64,000 nt of DNA from Candidatus Latescibacterota bacterium. Its GTDB lineage: Bacteria > Krumholzibacteriota > Krumholzibacteriia > JACNKJ01. The position numbers and the translations under genes were made by a program. Positions within the stretch are counted from its first letter, which is position 1. The number at the start of each line of letters is the position of its first letter. The stretch is taken from positions 434,001 to 498,000 of the forward strand of contig JACKDC010000001.1 in assembly GCA_020633725.1 (NCBI GenBank), read 5' to 3'. The notes beneath the pieces are model-generated. The model saw only the letters and a list, made by a program, of their open reading frames with translations. It did no database searches and was not told the DNA's origin. Shown piece by piece: positions 53,420 to 63,390 of the stretch.

Positions 53420-53965
53420 GTGCGCCGCACCGTTCGCATCGCCCTCTTCGCCGCCCTCGCGGCCGCTCTGGGTTTCCTTCTCGCGCCCGTCCCCAACGTG
53501 GAGCTCGTGACCTTCAGCCTCTTTGTGGCCGGTAGCGCGCTCGGCCCGACGGGAGGCGCGGCGGCGTCCCTCATCGCCATCGCCCTCTACTATGGACTGA
53601 ACCCCTACGGCTCGAGCCTCGCCTTTCCGCTGCTCTTCGGCGCGCAGCTCGTGGCCGGACTCTGGATCGCGGCGCTCGGCGCGCTCTGCGGACAGCTCTG
53701 GCGCGGCCTGCCTTCCGCGGCGCGAGACGGCTGGGCCGGCCGCGCGCTGCTGCTCCCCTTCGCGCTGGCGGCCGCGCTGGCCCTGCCGCTCCTGCCGGCC
53801 CTGAGCTTCGCCCTGCTGGGCGGCGGCGCGTGGCAGGGCTGGGCGGCCCTCGGCCTCCTCATGACGGCGGGTTCGCTCGGGGTCAACGCGCTGATCTTCC
53901 TCAGCAGCTACGGACCGCTCATGCGGCAGGTGGCGCGGCTGGACGCGGCGGGACGTCATGCCTGA
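53420..53965 (+). CDS. ECF-transporter S-component-like membrane protein
   Basis: A 181-residue integral membrane protein with about five or six hydrophobic helices. The start (RIALFAALAAALGFLLAPVPNVELV) and following LFVAGSALGPTGGAAASL segment match substrate-binding S components of energy-coupling-factor vitamin transporters, where the P-NVE motif and the GP-GG loop are typical. The T and ATPase modules are not encoded here. The stop overlaps the receptor start by eight bases, so outer- and inner-membrane uptake proteins would be made together. Vitamin or cobamide uptake is a plausible role from the BtuB-like neighbour, but the ligand is not readable. GTG start has AAGGAG nine bases upstream. 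Confidence 0.75.
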   Translation: MRRTVRIALFAALAAALGFLLAPVPNVELVTFSLFVAGSALGPTGGAAASLIAIALYYGLNPYGSSLAFPLLFGAQLVAGLWIAALGALCGQLWRGLPSAARDGWAGRALLLPFALAAALALPLLPALSFALLGGGAWQGWAALGLLMTAGSLGVNALIFLSSYGPLMRQVARLDAAGRHA

Positions 53966-55724
53966 GCGGGGGCGTCGACTGCTGCTGGCCCTGGCGCTCC
54001 TGGCCCTGGCGACGGGCGCGCCCGCCCAGACCTGGCGCGTCGACGGCGAGGCGCTGCGACGGCTGCACGCGGACACGCTGGAGGACGTCCTCCGCGCCGC
54101 GCCGATGCTCACGGTGGAGCGCCAGGGCGGCGAGGGCCTGCCGTATCGCGTGCTCGCGCCCGGGGCGCGCCCCGGCGAACTGCTCCTGGTGGTGGACGGC
54201 GTGCCCTGGCGCGACGCCTGGACCGGCGAGCCGCTGGCCGAGGAGCTGCCCATCGCGCTCGTCGAGGCGGTGGAGCTGGACCTGCGGCCCCAGCTCGCGG
54301 ACTACGGGGACGCGGCGCTGGCGGGCGTGATCCGCGTGACCACGCGGCGTCCCGAGGCGCCGCGGGTGCAGACCCGGCTGCAGCTCTCGCGGGGCAGCTT
54401 CGGCCAGCGGGGACGTCACCTGACCTTCACGACGCCGCCGGGCGACGTCGCCGTGCTGGTGGGCCTGGACGAGGTCTTCGCCGAGGGCTATCCCTTCAGC
54501 GCCGTGTGGAACGGCGAACCCGTGCAGACGAGCGCCACGCCGGAGATCAGCCTGACGCGCCGGCGGCAGCTCAGCACGCGGGTGCTGCTGGACGGGGGCG
54601 GCGCGGGGCCGCTGGAGCTGTCCTTCGAGGGCAGCGCCTGGCATCTGGATCGCAGCGGCACCCGCTTCGACCCCTGGTACCGCGAGCGCACCCGTTTCGC
54701 GCTGCAGCTGCCGTCGAGCCCGCTGGGCGCGCTGACGCTGAGCCACACGCTGCTGGACCGCCACAGCGCGGACGGCCGCGCCACCGACGCCGGCGTCGCG
54801 CTGCGCTGGTCCCGTCCGCTGGCGGGGGACGCCCTGCGACTGCTGGGCGGCGCGGAGCGTCATCAGCTGGGCTTCACCGTGGACGGGGAGCGTGCGCCGC
54901 TGCCGCGCCCCGCCTGGCTCTGGCTGGGGGCGCGGGGCGAGGCCGCGCTCGGCGAGCGTCTTCGCGCCGCGCTCGGCGGCCGCTTCACGGCGCCCTACGA
55001 GCGCCGGGGACGGGTGCAGGGCGAGGCGTCGCTGCGCTGGACCCTTCCGGCCGGCTGGGCCGTGGAGGGCTTCGCCGCCGGTGGGCGGGGCGACGTCGCC
55101 TGGGGACGAGACCGGGTCCCCGACCTCCAGCGCTGGCCCGCCGCGCTCAGCGCTCCCGGCGAGGCGCCCGCCGGCGACCCGCTGCTGCGGACGGGGGCCG
55201 CGCTGGACCGGCAGGGAGAGTCGTTCTGGGCGCGCCTGCTCGTCGCGCACGAGGAAGGCGGGCTGGACTGGGTCCTCGTGGAGACCGACGCGGGCGGCGC
55301 CTGGCGCGCGGCGCCTGGCGAGGCGCGTCAGGCGCTGGGCGCGACGCTCGGGACGCGCGTGAAAGGCCTCGGGGGCGTGATGGCCGCGGCGGTCGACCTG
55401 AGCGCCGAAGGTGGCTTCGACGAGGCCTCCACCGCGGAGCGCGCCTTCTATCCGCTGGCCGCGCGGGGAACGCTGAGCCTGGGCCGCGCCTTCTTCGCCG
55501 CCGATGCCCGCCTCACGCTGGACGGCGGACTCGAGTTCCGCGGCGGCCGCAGCGATCACGGGAACATCGTCAGGGCCTCGCTGGGCGCGGAGCTCCGCGT
55601 GCTGGACGCTCGCTTCTGGTTACGTTTGAGCAATGCGCTGGACTGGGCGGGGGAGGAACTGCCGGGCTTTCCCGTCCAGCCGTCGACGCTGCGCCTCGGC
55701 ATCGACTGGCAACTTGATCACTAG
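53958..55724 (+). CDS. TonB-dependent receptor, BtuB-like
   Basis: A compact 588-residue outer-membrane receptor, the size range of BtuB. A signal peptide (LLALALLALATGAPAQ) is followed by a plug: TLEDVLRAAPMLTVERQG, LLLVVDGVPWRDAW, LVEAVELDLRP and ALAGVIRVTTRR. The barrel follows with repeated aromatic-ended strands. Unlike the receptor at 38312 it has neither a TonB_C domain nor a carboxypeptidase-like domain. It overlaps the S-component gene by eight bases, suggesting one uptake route across both membranes. The ligand could be cobalamin-like; this is inference from the pairing. Confidence 0.85.
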   Translation: MPERGRRLLLALALLALATGAPAQTWRVDGEALRRLHADTLEDVLRAAPMLTVERQGGEGLPYRVLAPGARPGELLLVVDGVPWRDAWTGEPLAEELPIALVEAVELDLRPQLADYGDAALAGVIRVTTRRPEAPRVQTRLQLSRGSFGQRGRHLTFTTPPGDVAVLVGLDEVFAEGYPFSAVWNGEPVQTSATPEISLTRRRQLSTRVLLDGGGAGPLELSFEGSAWHLDRSGTRFDPWYRERTRFALQLPSSPLGALTLSHTLLDRHSADGRATDAGVALRWSRPLAGDALRLLGGAERHQLGFTVDGERAPLPRPAWLWLGARGEAALGERLRAALGGRFTAPYERRGRVQGEASLRWTLPAGWAVEGFAAGGRGDVAWGRDRVPDLQRWPAALSAPGEAPAGDPLLRTGAALDRQGESFWARLLVAHEEGGLDWVLVETDAGGAWRAAPGEARQALGATLGTRVKGLGGVMAAAVDLSAEGGFDEASTAERAFYPLAARGTLSLGRAFFAADARLTLDGGLEFRGGRSDHGNIVRASLGAELRVLDARFWLRLSNALDWAGEELPGFPVQPSTLRLGIDWQLDH

Positions 55725-55735
55725 ACCGCGCAAAA

Positions 55736-55761
55736 GGGCACGTTCGGCCGCCTAGGGCGGC
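55736..55761. repeat. Upstream element: GGGCACGTTCG plus GCCGCC-TAG-GGCGGC palindrome
   Basis: GGGCACGTTCG (55736-55746) abuts a perfect palindrome with 6-base arms GCCGCC and GGCGGC around TAG (55747-55761), 108 bases upstream of the -24 box of the pilB promoter. It may be an activator site, or the palindrome may be the terminator of the preceding receptor gene; it lacks a T-run. Confidence 0.4.
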
Positions 55762-55843
55762 GGTTCGCGTCGTCGGCGCGCCCTCACGGGGAAGCTTGCG
55801 CCGCGCCGGGCGCTTCTGCGGACAGGGTTTGCAGAGTGCGCGC

Positions 55844-55858
55844 TGGCATATGCGTTGC
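55844..55858 (+). promoter_or_regulatory. Sigma-54-type promoter of pilB operon
   Basis: TGGCAT (55844-55849), five bases and TTGC (55855-55858), nearly consensus TGGCAC-N5-TTGC with the invariant GG and GC. Transcription should begin near 55870, about 40 bases before the pilB GTG. The response regulator PilR, encoded four genes downstream, is a natural activator. Confidence 0.7.
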
Positions 55859-55909
55859 CTCTCGGGGAACGGTGGCACCCGGCATGGATGCCCGGCCCCC
55901 GGAGGACCC

Positions 55910-57604
55910 GTGACCAACGAGAAACTCAGCGAGGCGCTCCTCGCCAGCAAACTGCTGACGCCGGAGCAGCTCGGCAATATTGTCGAGGCGCACCAGCGTC
56001 AGGGCGGAGCGCTGAGTCGCCACATCATCGAGAGCGGGTACATCGAGGAAGCCTCGTTCCGGGACTTCCTGTCGTCCGTCTTCCGCGTGGCGGCCGTCGA
56101 TCTCGGCTCCATGGAGATCGACAACGAGATCATCAAGCTCGTCCCCGAAGACATCGCCACACGCTTCCAGCTGGTGCCCGTGGGCCGCCAGGGCCGCGTG
56201 CTCGAAGTGGCGATGGCCAATCCGGACAACCTCTTCGCCATCGACGACCTCAAGTTCTACACGGGTCTGGAGGTCCGTCCCCTGGTGGCGCCCGAGTCCG
56301 CGATCAAGGACGCGATCGACCGCTACTACGACCGCGCGCAGACGCTCAAGTCCGTCATGGACGAGATGGACGGCGACATCGACGTCATCGACGACGACGA
56401 CGAGCTGCTGGCCACGCGCGAGATGGAGGCCGAGAGCCAGGCCGCGCCGGTGGTCAAGCTGGTGAACAGCCTGCTGGCCGACGCTGTGCAGCGGGGCGCC
56501 AGCGACATCCATGTGGAGCCCTACGAGAAGAACATGCGCGTGCGCTACCGCATCGACGGCATCCTGCACGACATGATGAGCCCGCCCAACCGCCTCAAGA
56601 GCGCGATCATCAGCCGCATGAAGATCATGGCCGAGCTGGACATCGCCGAGCGCCGCGTGCCGCAGGACGGCCGCATCAAGCTGCGCATCGGCAGCAAGAA
56701 CATCGACATGCGCGTGAGCACGCTCCCCACGCTCTTCGACGAGAAGATCGTGATGCGAATCCTGGACAAGAGCAACCTCCAGGTCGACCTGAACAAGCTC
56801 GGCTTCCAGACGGGCCCGCTCCAGCACTTCCTCGAGGCGATCAAGAGCCCCTACGGCATGGTGCTGGTCACCGGCCCGACCGGTAGCGGCAAGACCACGA
56901 CGCTGTACTCCGCGCTCACCAAGATCAACACGGTGGACGTGAACATCATCACCACCGAGGACCCGGTGGAGTACAACCTCGAGGGCATCAACCAGGTCCA
57001 GATCAACGACGACGTGGGGCTCTCCTTCGCCAGCGCGCTGAAGAGCATCCTGCGCCAGGACCCGAACATCGTCATGGTCGGCGAGATCCGCGACCTGGAG
57101 ACCGCCAGCATCGCCACCAAGGCGGCCCTCACCGGTCACCTGGTGCTCTCCACTCTGCACACCAACGACGCGCCCAGTTCCATCGGGCGACTCATCGACA
57201 TGGGCATCGAGCCCTTCCTGGTGTCGAGCTCTGTGCGGCTGATCCTGGCCCAGAGACTCGTTCGGCGCATCTGCTCCAAGTGCAAGGCGCCGGTCGAGAT
57301 TCAGCCCGAGGTGCTGGTGGAGGCGGGGATGACTCCGGAGAACGCGCAGACGGCCCAGCCCCAGAAGGGGACCGGCTGCCCCAACTGCAACGGCACGGGC
57401 TATTCGGGCCGTGTCGGACTCTACGAGGTGATGGTGATGACGCCCCGGCTCAAGGAGATGATCCTCGACCGGGCGTCGACGGCGGAGCTCCGCGAGCGGG
57501 CCATCGCCGATGGAATGATCACGCTGCGTCAGGACGCCCTGTGGAAGATGGCCCAGGGAATGACGACGCTGGAGGAAGTTCTGAGGGAGACCAACATTGA
57601 CTGA
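55910..57604 (+). CDS. pilB: Type IV pilus assembly ATPase PilB
   Basis: Hexameric ATPase that powers pilus extension, 564 residues. The N-terminal MshEN-type domain (LSEALLASKLLTPEQL and following) precedes the secretion-ATPase core: ASDIHVEPYEK and the Arg-rich arm, Walker A GPTGSGKTTTL (Lys328), Asp box ITTEDPVEY, Walker B SILRQDPNIVMVGEIRD, and the His box LSTLHTNDA. A zinc site is formed by CSKC and CPNC near the C-terminus, as in PilB/GspE. The GTG start lies four bases after GGAGG; a longer frame exists upstream but lacks similarity. It heads a pilBTC-SR operon driven by a sigma-54-type promoter. Confidence 0.96.
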   Translation: MTNEKLSEALLASKLLTPEQLGNIVEAHQRQGGALSRHIIESGYIEEASFRDFLSSVFRVAAVDLGSMEIDNEIIKLVPEDIATRFQLVPVGRQGRVLEVAMANPDNLFAIDDLKFYTGLEVRPLVAPESAIKDAIDRYYDRAQTLKSVMDEMDGDIDVIDDDDELLATREMEAESQAAPVVKLVNSLLADAVQRGASDIHVEPYEKNMRVRYRIDGILHDMMSPPNRLKSAIISRMKIMAELDIAERRVPQDGRIKLRIGSKNIDMRVSTLPTLFDEKIVMRILDKSNLQVDLNKLGFQTGPLQHFLEAIKSPYGMVLVTGPTGSGKTTTLYSALTKINTVDVNIITTEDPVEYNLEGINQVQINDDVGLSFASALKSILRQDPNIVMVGEIRDLETASIATKAALTGHLVLSTLHTNDAPSSIGRLIDMGIEPFLVSSSVRLILAQRLVRRICSKCKAPVEIQPEVLVEAGMTPENAQTAQPQKGTGCPNCNGTGYSGRVGLYEVMVMTPRLKEMILDRASTAELRERAIADGMITLRQDALWKMAQGMTTLEEVLRETNID

Positions 57605-58685
57605 GATCAACATGAACCTGCGCGAACTGCTGGGTCAGATGATCGAGAAGGGCGCCAGCGACCTTCACCTCTCCGCGGGACTCCCTCCGATGTTCCGCAT
57701 CGACGGCGAGATCACGCGCTTCGGCGAGGACCGCATCCTGCCCGAACTCGCGCGCAAGCTGGCCTACAGCATCATGAACGAGGACCAGCGCTCGCGCTTC
57801 GAGAAGACGCGCGAGCTCGACTTCTCCTTCGGTATCCCCAACCTCTCGCGCTTCCGCGCCAACGTGTTCCTGCAGCGCGGCGTCGTGAGCATGGCGATCC
57901 GACAGATCCCCTTCGAGATCAAGTCCTTCTCGCAGCTGGGACTGCCCAACGCGGTGGGCGAGTTCGCCAAGCGCACCCAGGGGCTCGTGCTGGTGACGGG
58001 CCCGACGGGCAGCGGCAAGAGCACCACGCTGGCCAGCATGGTGAACTGGATCAACGAGAACCGCAACGGCCACATCATCACGATCGAGGACCCGATCGAG
58101 TACCTGCACCAGCACAAGCGCTGCATCGTCAACCAGCGCGAGGTGCGGGCCGACACCGAGAGCTTCGCGGTGGCGCTGAAGTACGTGCTGCGGCAGGACC
58201 CGGACGTGATCCTGATCGGCGAGATGCGCGACCTGGAGACCGTCCAGGCCGCGTTGACCATCGCCGAGACCGGCCACCTCTGCCTGGCCACGCTGCACAC
58301 CAACAGCGCCTACGAGAGCATCCACCGCCTCATCGACATCTTCCCCAGCTCGCAGCAGGCCCAGGTCACCGCGCAGCTCGCCTTCGTGCTGCAGGGCGTG
58401 GCCACGCAGGAGCTGATCCCCGTGGCGCGGGGCGGCGGGCGCTGCCTGTCGTCGGAGGTGCTCGTCTGCACGCCGGCGATCAAGAGCGCCATCCGCGAAG
58501 GGAAGGTGCACCAGGTCTACGGCATGATGCAGGCGGGGCAGAAGTACGGGATGCGGACCATGAATCAGAGTCTCTACGAGCTCTATGTGAACCGCCAGAT
58601 CAGTCTCGAGGACGCCATGGGCCGCAGCCGCGACCCGATGGAGCTCCAGCACATGATCGGCGAACTGGTGAACATGGACTCCTAG
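57597..58685 (+). CDS. pilT: Type IV pilus retraction ATPase PilT
   Basis: Retraction motor of 362 residues. ASDLHLSAGLPP at the N-terminus, Walker A GPTGSGKSTTL (Lys141), ITIEDPIEY, Walker B LRQDPDVILIGEMRD, His box LATLHTNSA, and the PilT-specific AIRQIP loop and C-terminal AIRE motif are all present. The TTG at 57597 has GGGAGA six bases upstream and overlaps pilB by eight bases; the ATG at 57612 is an alternative that shortens the protein by five residues. Together with PilB it gives dynamic pili able to drive twitching motility or DNA uptake. Confidence 0.96.
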   Translation: MTEINMNLRELLGQMIEKGASDLHLSAGLPPMFRIDGEITRFGEDRILPELARKLAYSIMNEDQRSRFEKTRELDFSFGIPNLSRFRANVFLQRGVVSMAIRQIPFEIKSFSQLGLPNAVGEFAKRTQGLVLVTGPTGSGKSTTLASMVNWINENRNGHIITIEDPIEYLHQHKRCIVNQREVRADTESFAVALKYVLRQDPDVILIGEMRDLETVQAALTIAETGHLCLATLHTNSAYESIHRLIDIFPSSQQAQVTAQLAFVLQGVATQELIPVARGGGRCLSSEVLVCTPAIKSAIREGKVHQVYGMMQAGQKYGMRTMNQSLYELYVNRQISLEDAMGRSRDPMELQHMIGELVNMDS

Positions 58686-58700
58686 CCGAAGGGATAGCGC

Positions 58701-59909
58701 ATGGCTAGCTTCGTCTGGCAGGGCATTTCGCTGAGCGGCAAGCGGGTCTCCGGCGTGCTGGAGGCCGACAGCAAGGCGGACGTCCTCAAGAACCTGCGCA
58801 AGCAGAAGATCCGCATCACCCTGGTGCAGGAGCAGGCCGCCAAGAAGGGCATGTTCTCGCGCCCGAAGAAGATCAAGGTCAAGGACCTCGGTCTCTTCAC
58901 GCGCCAGTTCGCCACGATGATCAGCGCCGGTCTGCCGCTCATCCAGTGCCTCGAGGTGCTGGCGCAGCAGATGGATCACCCGGAGCTGCGCTCGGTGATC
59001 AGCCAGGTGACGCAGAGGATCGAGGGCGGTTCGACGCTGAACGAGGCGCTGCGGGACCACCCGGTCGTCTTCAACGAGCTCTTCACGAGCATGGTGGAGG
59101 CGGGCGAGACGGGCGGTATCCTGGACACCATCCTCGAGCGCCTGGCGACGCACCTGGAGAAGATGGAAGCCCTGATCCGCAAGATCAAGGGCGCCATGAC
59201 CTACCCGCTGGTGGTCTTCTCGGTGAGCATGGGCGCCACGGCCTTCATGCTGCTCTTCCTGATCCCTCGCTTCGCGGCGATGTTCGCGGACTTCGGCGGC
59301 GAGCTGCCGCTGCCCACGAAGATCGTCATGATGGCGAGCGACGGCCTGAAGCACTACGGCTGGGTCCTGGTGATCCTGATCGTGGGCGGCCTGATCTTCC
59401 TCAAGCGCTACCGCGCCACCTACAAGGGCGCACGCAAGGTGGACGCCATCATGCTGCGCATCCCGGTGATCGGCCAGGTCGTGCGCAAGGGCTCCGTGAG
59501 CCGCTTCTCGCGCACGCTCGGCACCCTGCTCGCCAGCGGCGTGCCGCTGCTCGACGGCCTCAACGTCACCGCCCGCGCCGCGGGCAACACCATCGTCTCG
59601 GACGCCGTCGGCGTGATCCGCACCTCGGTGACCGGCGGCTCCACGCTGGCCGAGCCGATGCGCCAGGTGGGCGTCTTCCCGCCAATGGTGACGCAGATGG
59701 TCAGCGTGGGCGAAGAGACCGGCCGCCTGGACGAGATGCTCGGCAAGCTCGCCGACTTCTACGACGACGAGGTCGACGCGGCGGTGGACTCGCTCACCGC
59801 GGTGATCGAGCCGGTGATGATCGTCGTCATGGGTCTCATCGTCGGCGGCATGCTGATCGCCATGTACCTGCCGATGTTCAAGCTCATCAGCGTCGTGTCC
59901 GGAGGTTAG
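58701..59909 (+). CDS. pilC: Type IV pilus inner-membrane platform protein PilC
   Basis: A 402-residue GspF/PilC-type protein that couples PilB or PilT to pilin assembly at the inner membrane. It holds two repeated GspF domains, the first beginning LGLFTRQFATMISAGLPL and the second SRFSRTLGTLLASGVPLLDGL. Three hydrophobic membrane segments follow (near FSVSMGATAFMLLFLIP, VLVILIVGGLIFL and the C-terminal VMGLIVGGMLIAMYLPMF). The order pilB-pilT-pilC is classic. It starts 15 bases after pilT. Confidence 0.96.
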   Translation: MASFVWQGISLSGKRVSGVLEADSKADVLKNLRKQKIRITLVQEQAAKKGMFSRPKKIKVKDLGLFTRQFATMISAGLPLIQCLEVLAQQMDHPELRSVISQVTQRIEGGSTLNEALRDHPVVFNELFTSMVEAGETGGILDTILERLATHLEKMEALIRKIKGAMTYPLVVFSVSMGATAFMLLFLIPRFAAMFADFGGELPLPTKIVMMASDGLKHYGWVLVILIVGGLIFLKRYRATYKGARKVDAIMLRIPVIGQVVRKGSVSRFSRTLGTLLASGVPLLDGLNVTARAAGNTIVSDAVGVIRTSVTGGSTLAEPMRQVGVFPPMVTQMVSVGEETGRLDEMLGKLADFYDDEVDAAVDSLTAVIEPVMIVVMGLIVGGMLIAMYLPMFKLISVVSGG

Positions 59910-59915
59910 GGGAGG

Positions 59916-61262
59916 ATGCAGAAGGTCGAGCCAGCCGGCGCAACGCTGGACCCCGCCTGGACCGCCATGATCAGCGGGGGCGCCGGCGCCGTGGCCGCCC
60001 TGGCGGCCGCGCTGGGGGCTCCGCCCTCGCTGCTGCTGGGGCTCGGGGCCGTGGCGGCGGGCGCGGGCGCCTGGACCGTCGCGGGGCTTCGCGCGGAACG
60101 ACGACGGCGAATGATGTCGGAATCGATACTTCAGGCGGGCACGCGCACGGCCGAAGACATCATTGCGGCCATTCCCAGCGGGTTGGTGGGCTTGGACGAG
60201 ACCGGTTCCGTCTGCCGCTGGAACGAGGTCGCGACCCGGATCCTCGGCATGGGCCGGGGGGGAATGATCGGACAGCACGTGGATCGCTGGCCCATCGCGG
60301 GGCAGCGCGGCCTGGCCGCCCTGCTGCGCGACGCGCTCGAAGGGAAGACGGTGAACCGAGGCAGCCTGGACGTGACCCGCACCGACGGCAAGATCATCCC
60401 GCTCGGCATCTCGACGAGCCGGCTGGGTGGCGGTTCCGGCGCGGTGGCCGTGTTCCAGGACCTGACCGAGGCGAGAAAGCTCCGGGCGCGCATGCAGCAG
60501 CAGGAGCGCCTGGCCGCCGTGGGCGCGCTGGCGGCGTCCATCGCCCACGAGATCCGCAATCCGCTGGCCTCCATCGCCGGCAGCGTGGAGCTGCTCGCGG
60601 GGGAGCTGGAGCTGTCCGGCGAGCACCGGGTGCTGCTCGACCTGATCATCAAGGAGAGCGACCGGCTCAACGCGCTGATCGGGGAGTTCCTCGACTTCAC
60701 GCGCGAGCGCCAGCCGAGCCCCGAGGTGCTCGATCCGAGCGTCCTGCTGCGCGAGGTGCTGCGGCTGCTGCGCCAGCGGAGCGAGGCGGGCGAGCAGCTG
60801 CGCCTCACCCTCGGCGCCGAGGACGCGCCGGCTCAGGTGGAGGCCGACCCCGGCATGCTGAAGCAGGTGCTTCTCAACCTGCTGCTCAACGCCGCGCAGG
60901 CGGTGAACTGGCGGGGCGCGCTCAAGGTCACGCTGGCCCAGGCGCCGGCGTCGGACTGCGAGAAGGGGGCCACCGGACACTGTCTGACAATTGACGTGGC
61001 CGACGACGGGCCCGGCATCGCGGCCGCCGACAAGGAGCACGTCTTCGAGCCCTTCTTCACCACCAAGCCCGGCGGCACGGGCCTGGGGCTCGCCATCGCG
61101 CACCGCCTCGTGCGGCTGCACGGCGGCCAGCTCGAGCTGGTGGAAAGTGAAGGGCCGGGCGCCGTGTTCCGCGTCCGCCTGCCCCTGCTCTGGCGGGGCG
61201 CGGGCGACGCGACCGGGGCGCACGCCCCGGAAACGACCGAAACAGCAGTACAGCAGTCTTAG
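59916..61262 (+). CDS. pilS: Sensor histidine kinase, PilS-like
   Basis: A 448-residue membrane kinase. Two N-terminal helices (about residues 18-58) anchor it. A PAS domain follows (about 80-190, AIPSGLVGLDETGSV), then the HisKA domain with phospho-acceptor His211 in AHEIRNPLASIAG and an HATPase domain with N box LLNLLLNAAQAV, DDGPGI and GGTGLGLAIAHRL. In other bacteria PilS has six membrane helices; here there are only two, so it may sense through the PAS domain. It lies between pilC and the cognate sigma-54 regulator, and therefore probably controls pilin expression. Confidence 0.9.
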   Translation: MQKVEPAGATLDPAWTAMISGGAGAVAALAAALGAPPSLLLGLGAVAAGAGAWTVAGLRAERRRRMMSESILQAGTRTAEDIIAAIPSGLVGLDETGSVCRWNEVATRILGMGRGGMIGQHVDRWPIAGQRGLAALLRDALEGKTVNRGSLDVTRTDGKIIPLGISTSRLGGGSGAVAVFQDLTEARKLRARMQQQERLAAVGALAASIAHEIRNPLASIAGSVELLAGELELSGEHRVLLDLIIKESDRLNALIGEFLDFTRERQPSPEVLDPSVLLREVLRLLRQRSEAGEQLRLTLGAEDAPAQVEADPGMLKQVLLNLLLNAAQAVNWRGALKVTLAQAPASDCEKGATGHCLTIDVADDGPGIAAADKEHVFEPFFTTKPGGTGLGLAIAHRLVRLHGGQLELVESEGPGAVFRVRLPLLWRGAGDATGAHAPETTETAVQQS

Positions 61263-61280
61263 CGGAGGGAGCCCGAGCCC

Positions 61281-62666
<1,386 letters not shown>

Positions 62667-62692
62667 TTCGTCGGGTCCCCGTGGGGCCCAAA

Positions 62693-62727
62693 CTGCACGG
62701 GTGCTCAGGCAGGGCACTTTCGTGCAG
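62693..62727. promoter_or_regulatory. Imperfect 35-bp palindrome upstream of pilA
   Basis: CTGCACG (62693-62699) pairs with CGTGCAG (62721-62727), and inside them GTGC (62701-62704) pairs with GCAC (62714-62717). It contains GGGCACTTTCG (62712-62722), a word shared with the upstream regions of pilB and the TPR gene, and lies 83 bases before the -24 box. A candidate enhancer site for PilR; it could also form an RNA hairpin after pilR. Confidence 0.45.
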
Positions 62728-62749
62728 CTTGCAACGCGAAGCGCAAGCT
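62726..62749. promoter_or_regulatory. Second inverted repeat upstream of pilA
   Basis: AGCTTGC (62726-62732) and GCAAGCT (62743-62749), perfect 7-base arms 10 bases apart, 46-69 bases upstream of the -24 box. AGCTTGC also occurs once upstream of pilB (55793-55799) and of the TPR gene (50344-50350). Possible activator half-sites. Confidence 0.4.
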
Positions 62750-62794
62750 CCTGCCGTTCAAGGGCTTCGCGCGCCACAATGTGCAAGGGCGGCT

Positions 62795-62809
62795 TGGCAC
62801 TACCCTTGC
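62795..62809 (+). promoter_or_regulatory. Sigma-54 promoter of pilA
   Basis: TGGCAC (62795-62800), TACCC, TTGC (62806-62809): an exact match to the -24/-12 consensus. Transcription should begin near 62820, giving a leader of about 60 bases with AGGAGGT just before the ATG at 62882. Confidence 0.88.
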
Positions 62810-62881
62810 GATGAGGGGGCCCGGACCGACGCGTAGGAGCCAACCGAGCCCGATTCGGCGGACCAACAGGAGGTAAGCTAG

Positions 62882-63298
62882 ATGTTTTCCAACAAGGGTT
62901 TCACCCTGATCGAGTTGATGATCGTGGTCGTGATCATCGGCATCCTTGCCGCGATCGCGATCCCGAACTTCGTCGCCATGCAGGACCGCGCCCGTGAGGC
63001 GGCCGTGAAGTCGAACGGCCACACGGCGCAGCTGGCGGTGGAGGACCTGGCCGTCCAGGGCAACGGCGTCTATCCCGACGGTGCGGGCGCTGAGGCGGCG
63101 ATTCAGAACGCGCTGCCCGGTGGCACTGCGTTCTCGAACCCCATCACGGGGGCCGCGGACGGCTTCACGGCGGGTGCAGGCGCCGCGGAGGGCATGGTGG
63201 ACTACTCCGATCCCACGACGACCGGTGTGGCCAACCAGTACCAGCTCGACTGCTACGGCAAGGCCGCGGCGCTCGTGCTGACCCTGACCAACGGCTAG
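62882..63298 (+). CDS. pilA: Type IV pilin, major subunit candidate
   Basis: A 138-residue prepilin with a short basic leader cut after Gly6 (MFSNKG then FTLIELMIVVVIIGILAAIAIPNF), including the conserved Glu at position 5 of the mature protein. The N-terminal helix is followed by a globular part rich in Gly and Ala that ends in AEGMVDYSDP, QLDCYGKAAAL and a final LTNG. There is only one Cys, so no classic C-terminal disulfide loop. An exact sigma-54 promoter, strong ribosome site and strong terminator suggest it is highly expressed as the main pilin. It directly follows the pilS-pilR regulators. Confidence 0.95.
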   Translation: MFSNKGFTLIELMIVVVIIGILAAIAIPNFVAMQDRAREAAVKSNGHTAQLAVEDLAVQGNGVYPDGAGAEAAIQNALPGGTAFSNPITGAADGFTAGAGAAEGMVDYSDPTTTGVANQYQLDCYGKAAALVLTLTNG

Positions 63299-63311
63299 TT
63301 CGGATTCCCTG

Positions 63312-63342
63312 GCGGCGGGGGCTCTCGGCCCCCGCCGCTTTT
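63312..63342 (+). terminator. Strong intrinsic terminator of pilA
   Basis: A perfect 11-bp G/C stem (63312-63322 with 63328-63338), five-base loop TCTCG and a TTTT run (63339-63342): a textbook Rho-independent terminator, 14 bases after the pilA stop. Confidence 0.93.
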
Positions 63343-63390
63343 ACCTGTCCTGCCCTTGGCTCTGGGCATGTCGTGCGGGAGGTCGCGCTC

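Noticed and set aside
62711..62726. GGGCACTTTCGTGC read as a second pilA sigma-54 promoter
   Set aside because: GG-N10-GC spacing can be forced, but the TGGCAC box is shifted and an exact consensus promoter lies 83 bases nearer the gene; an activator site is more likely.
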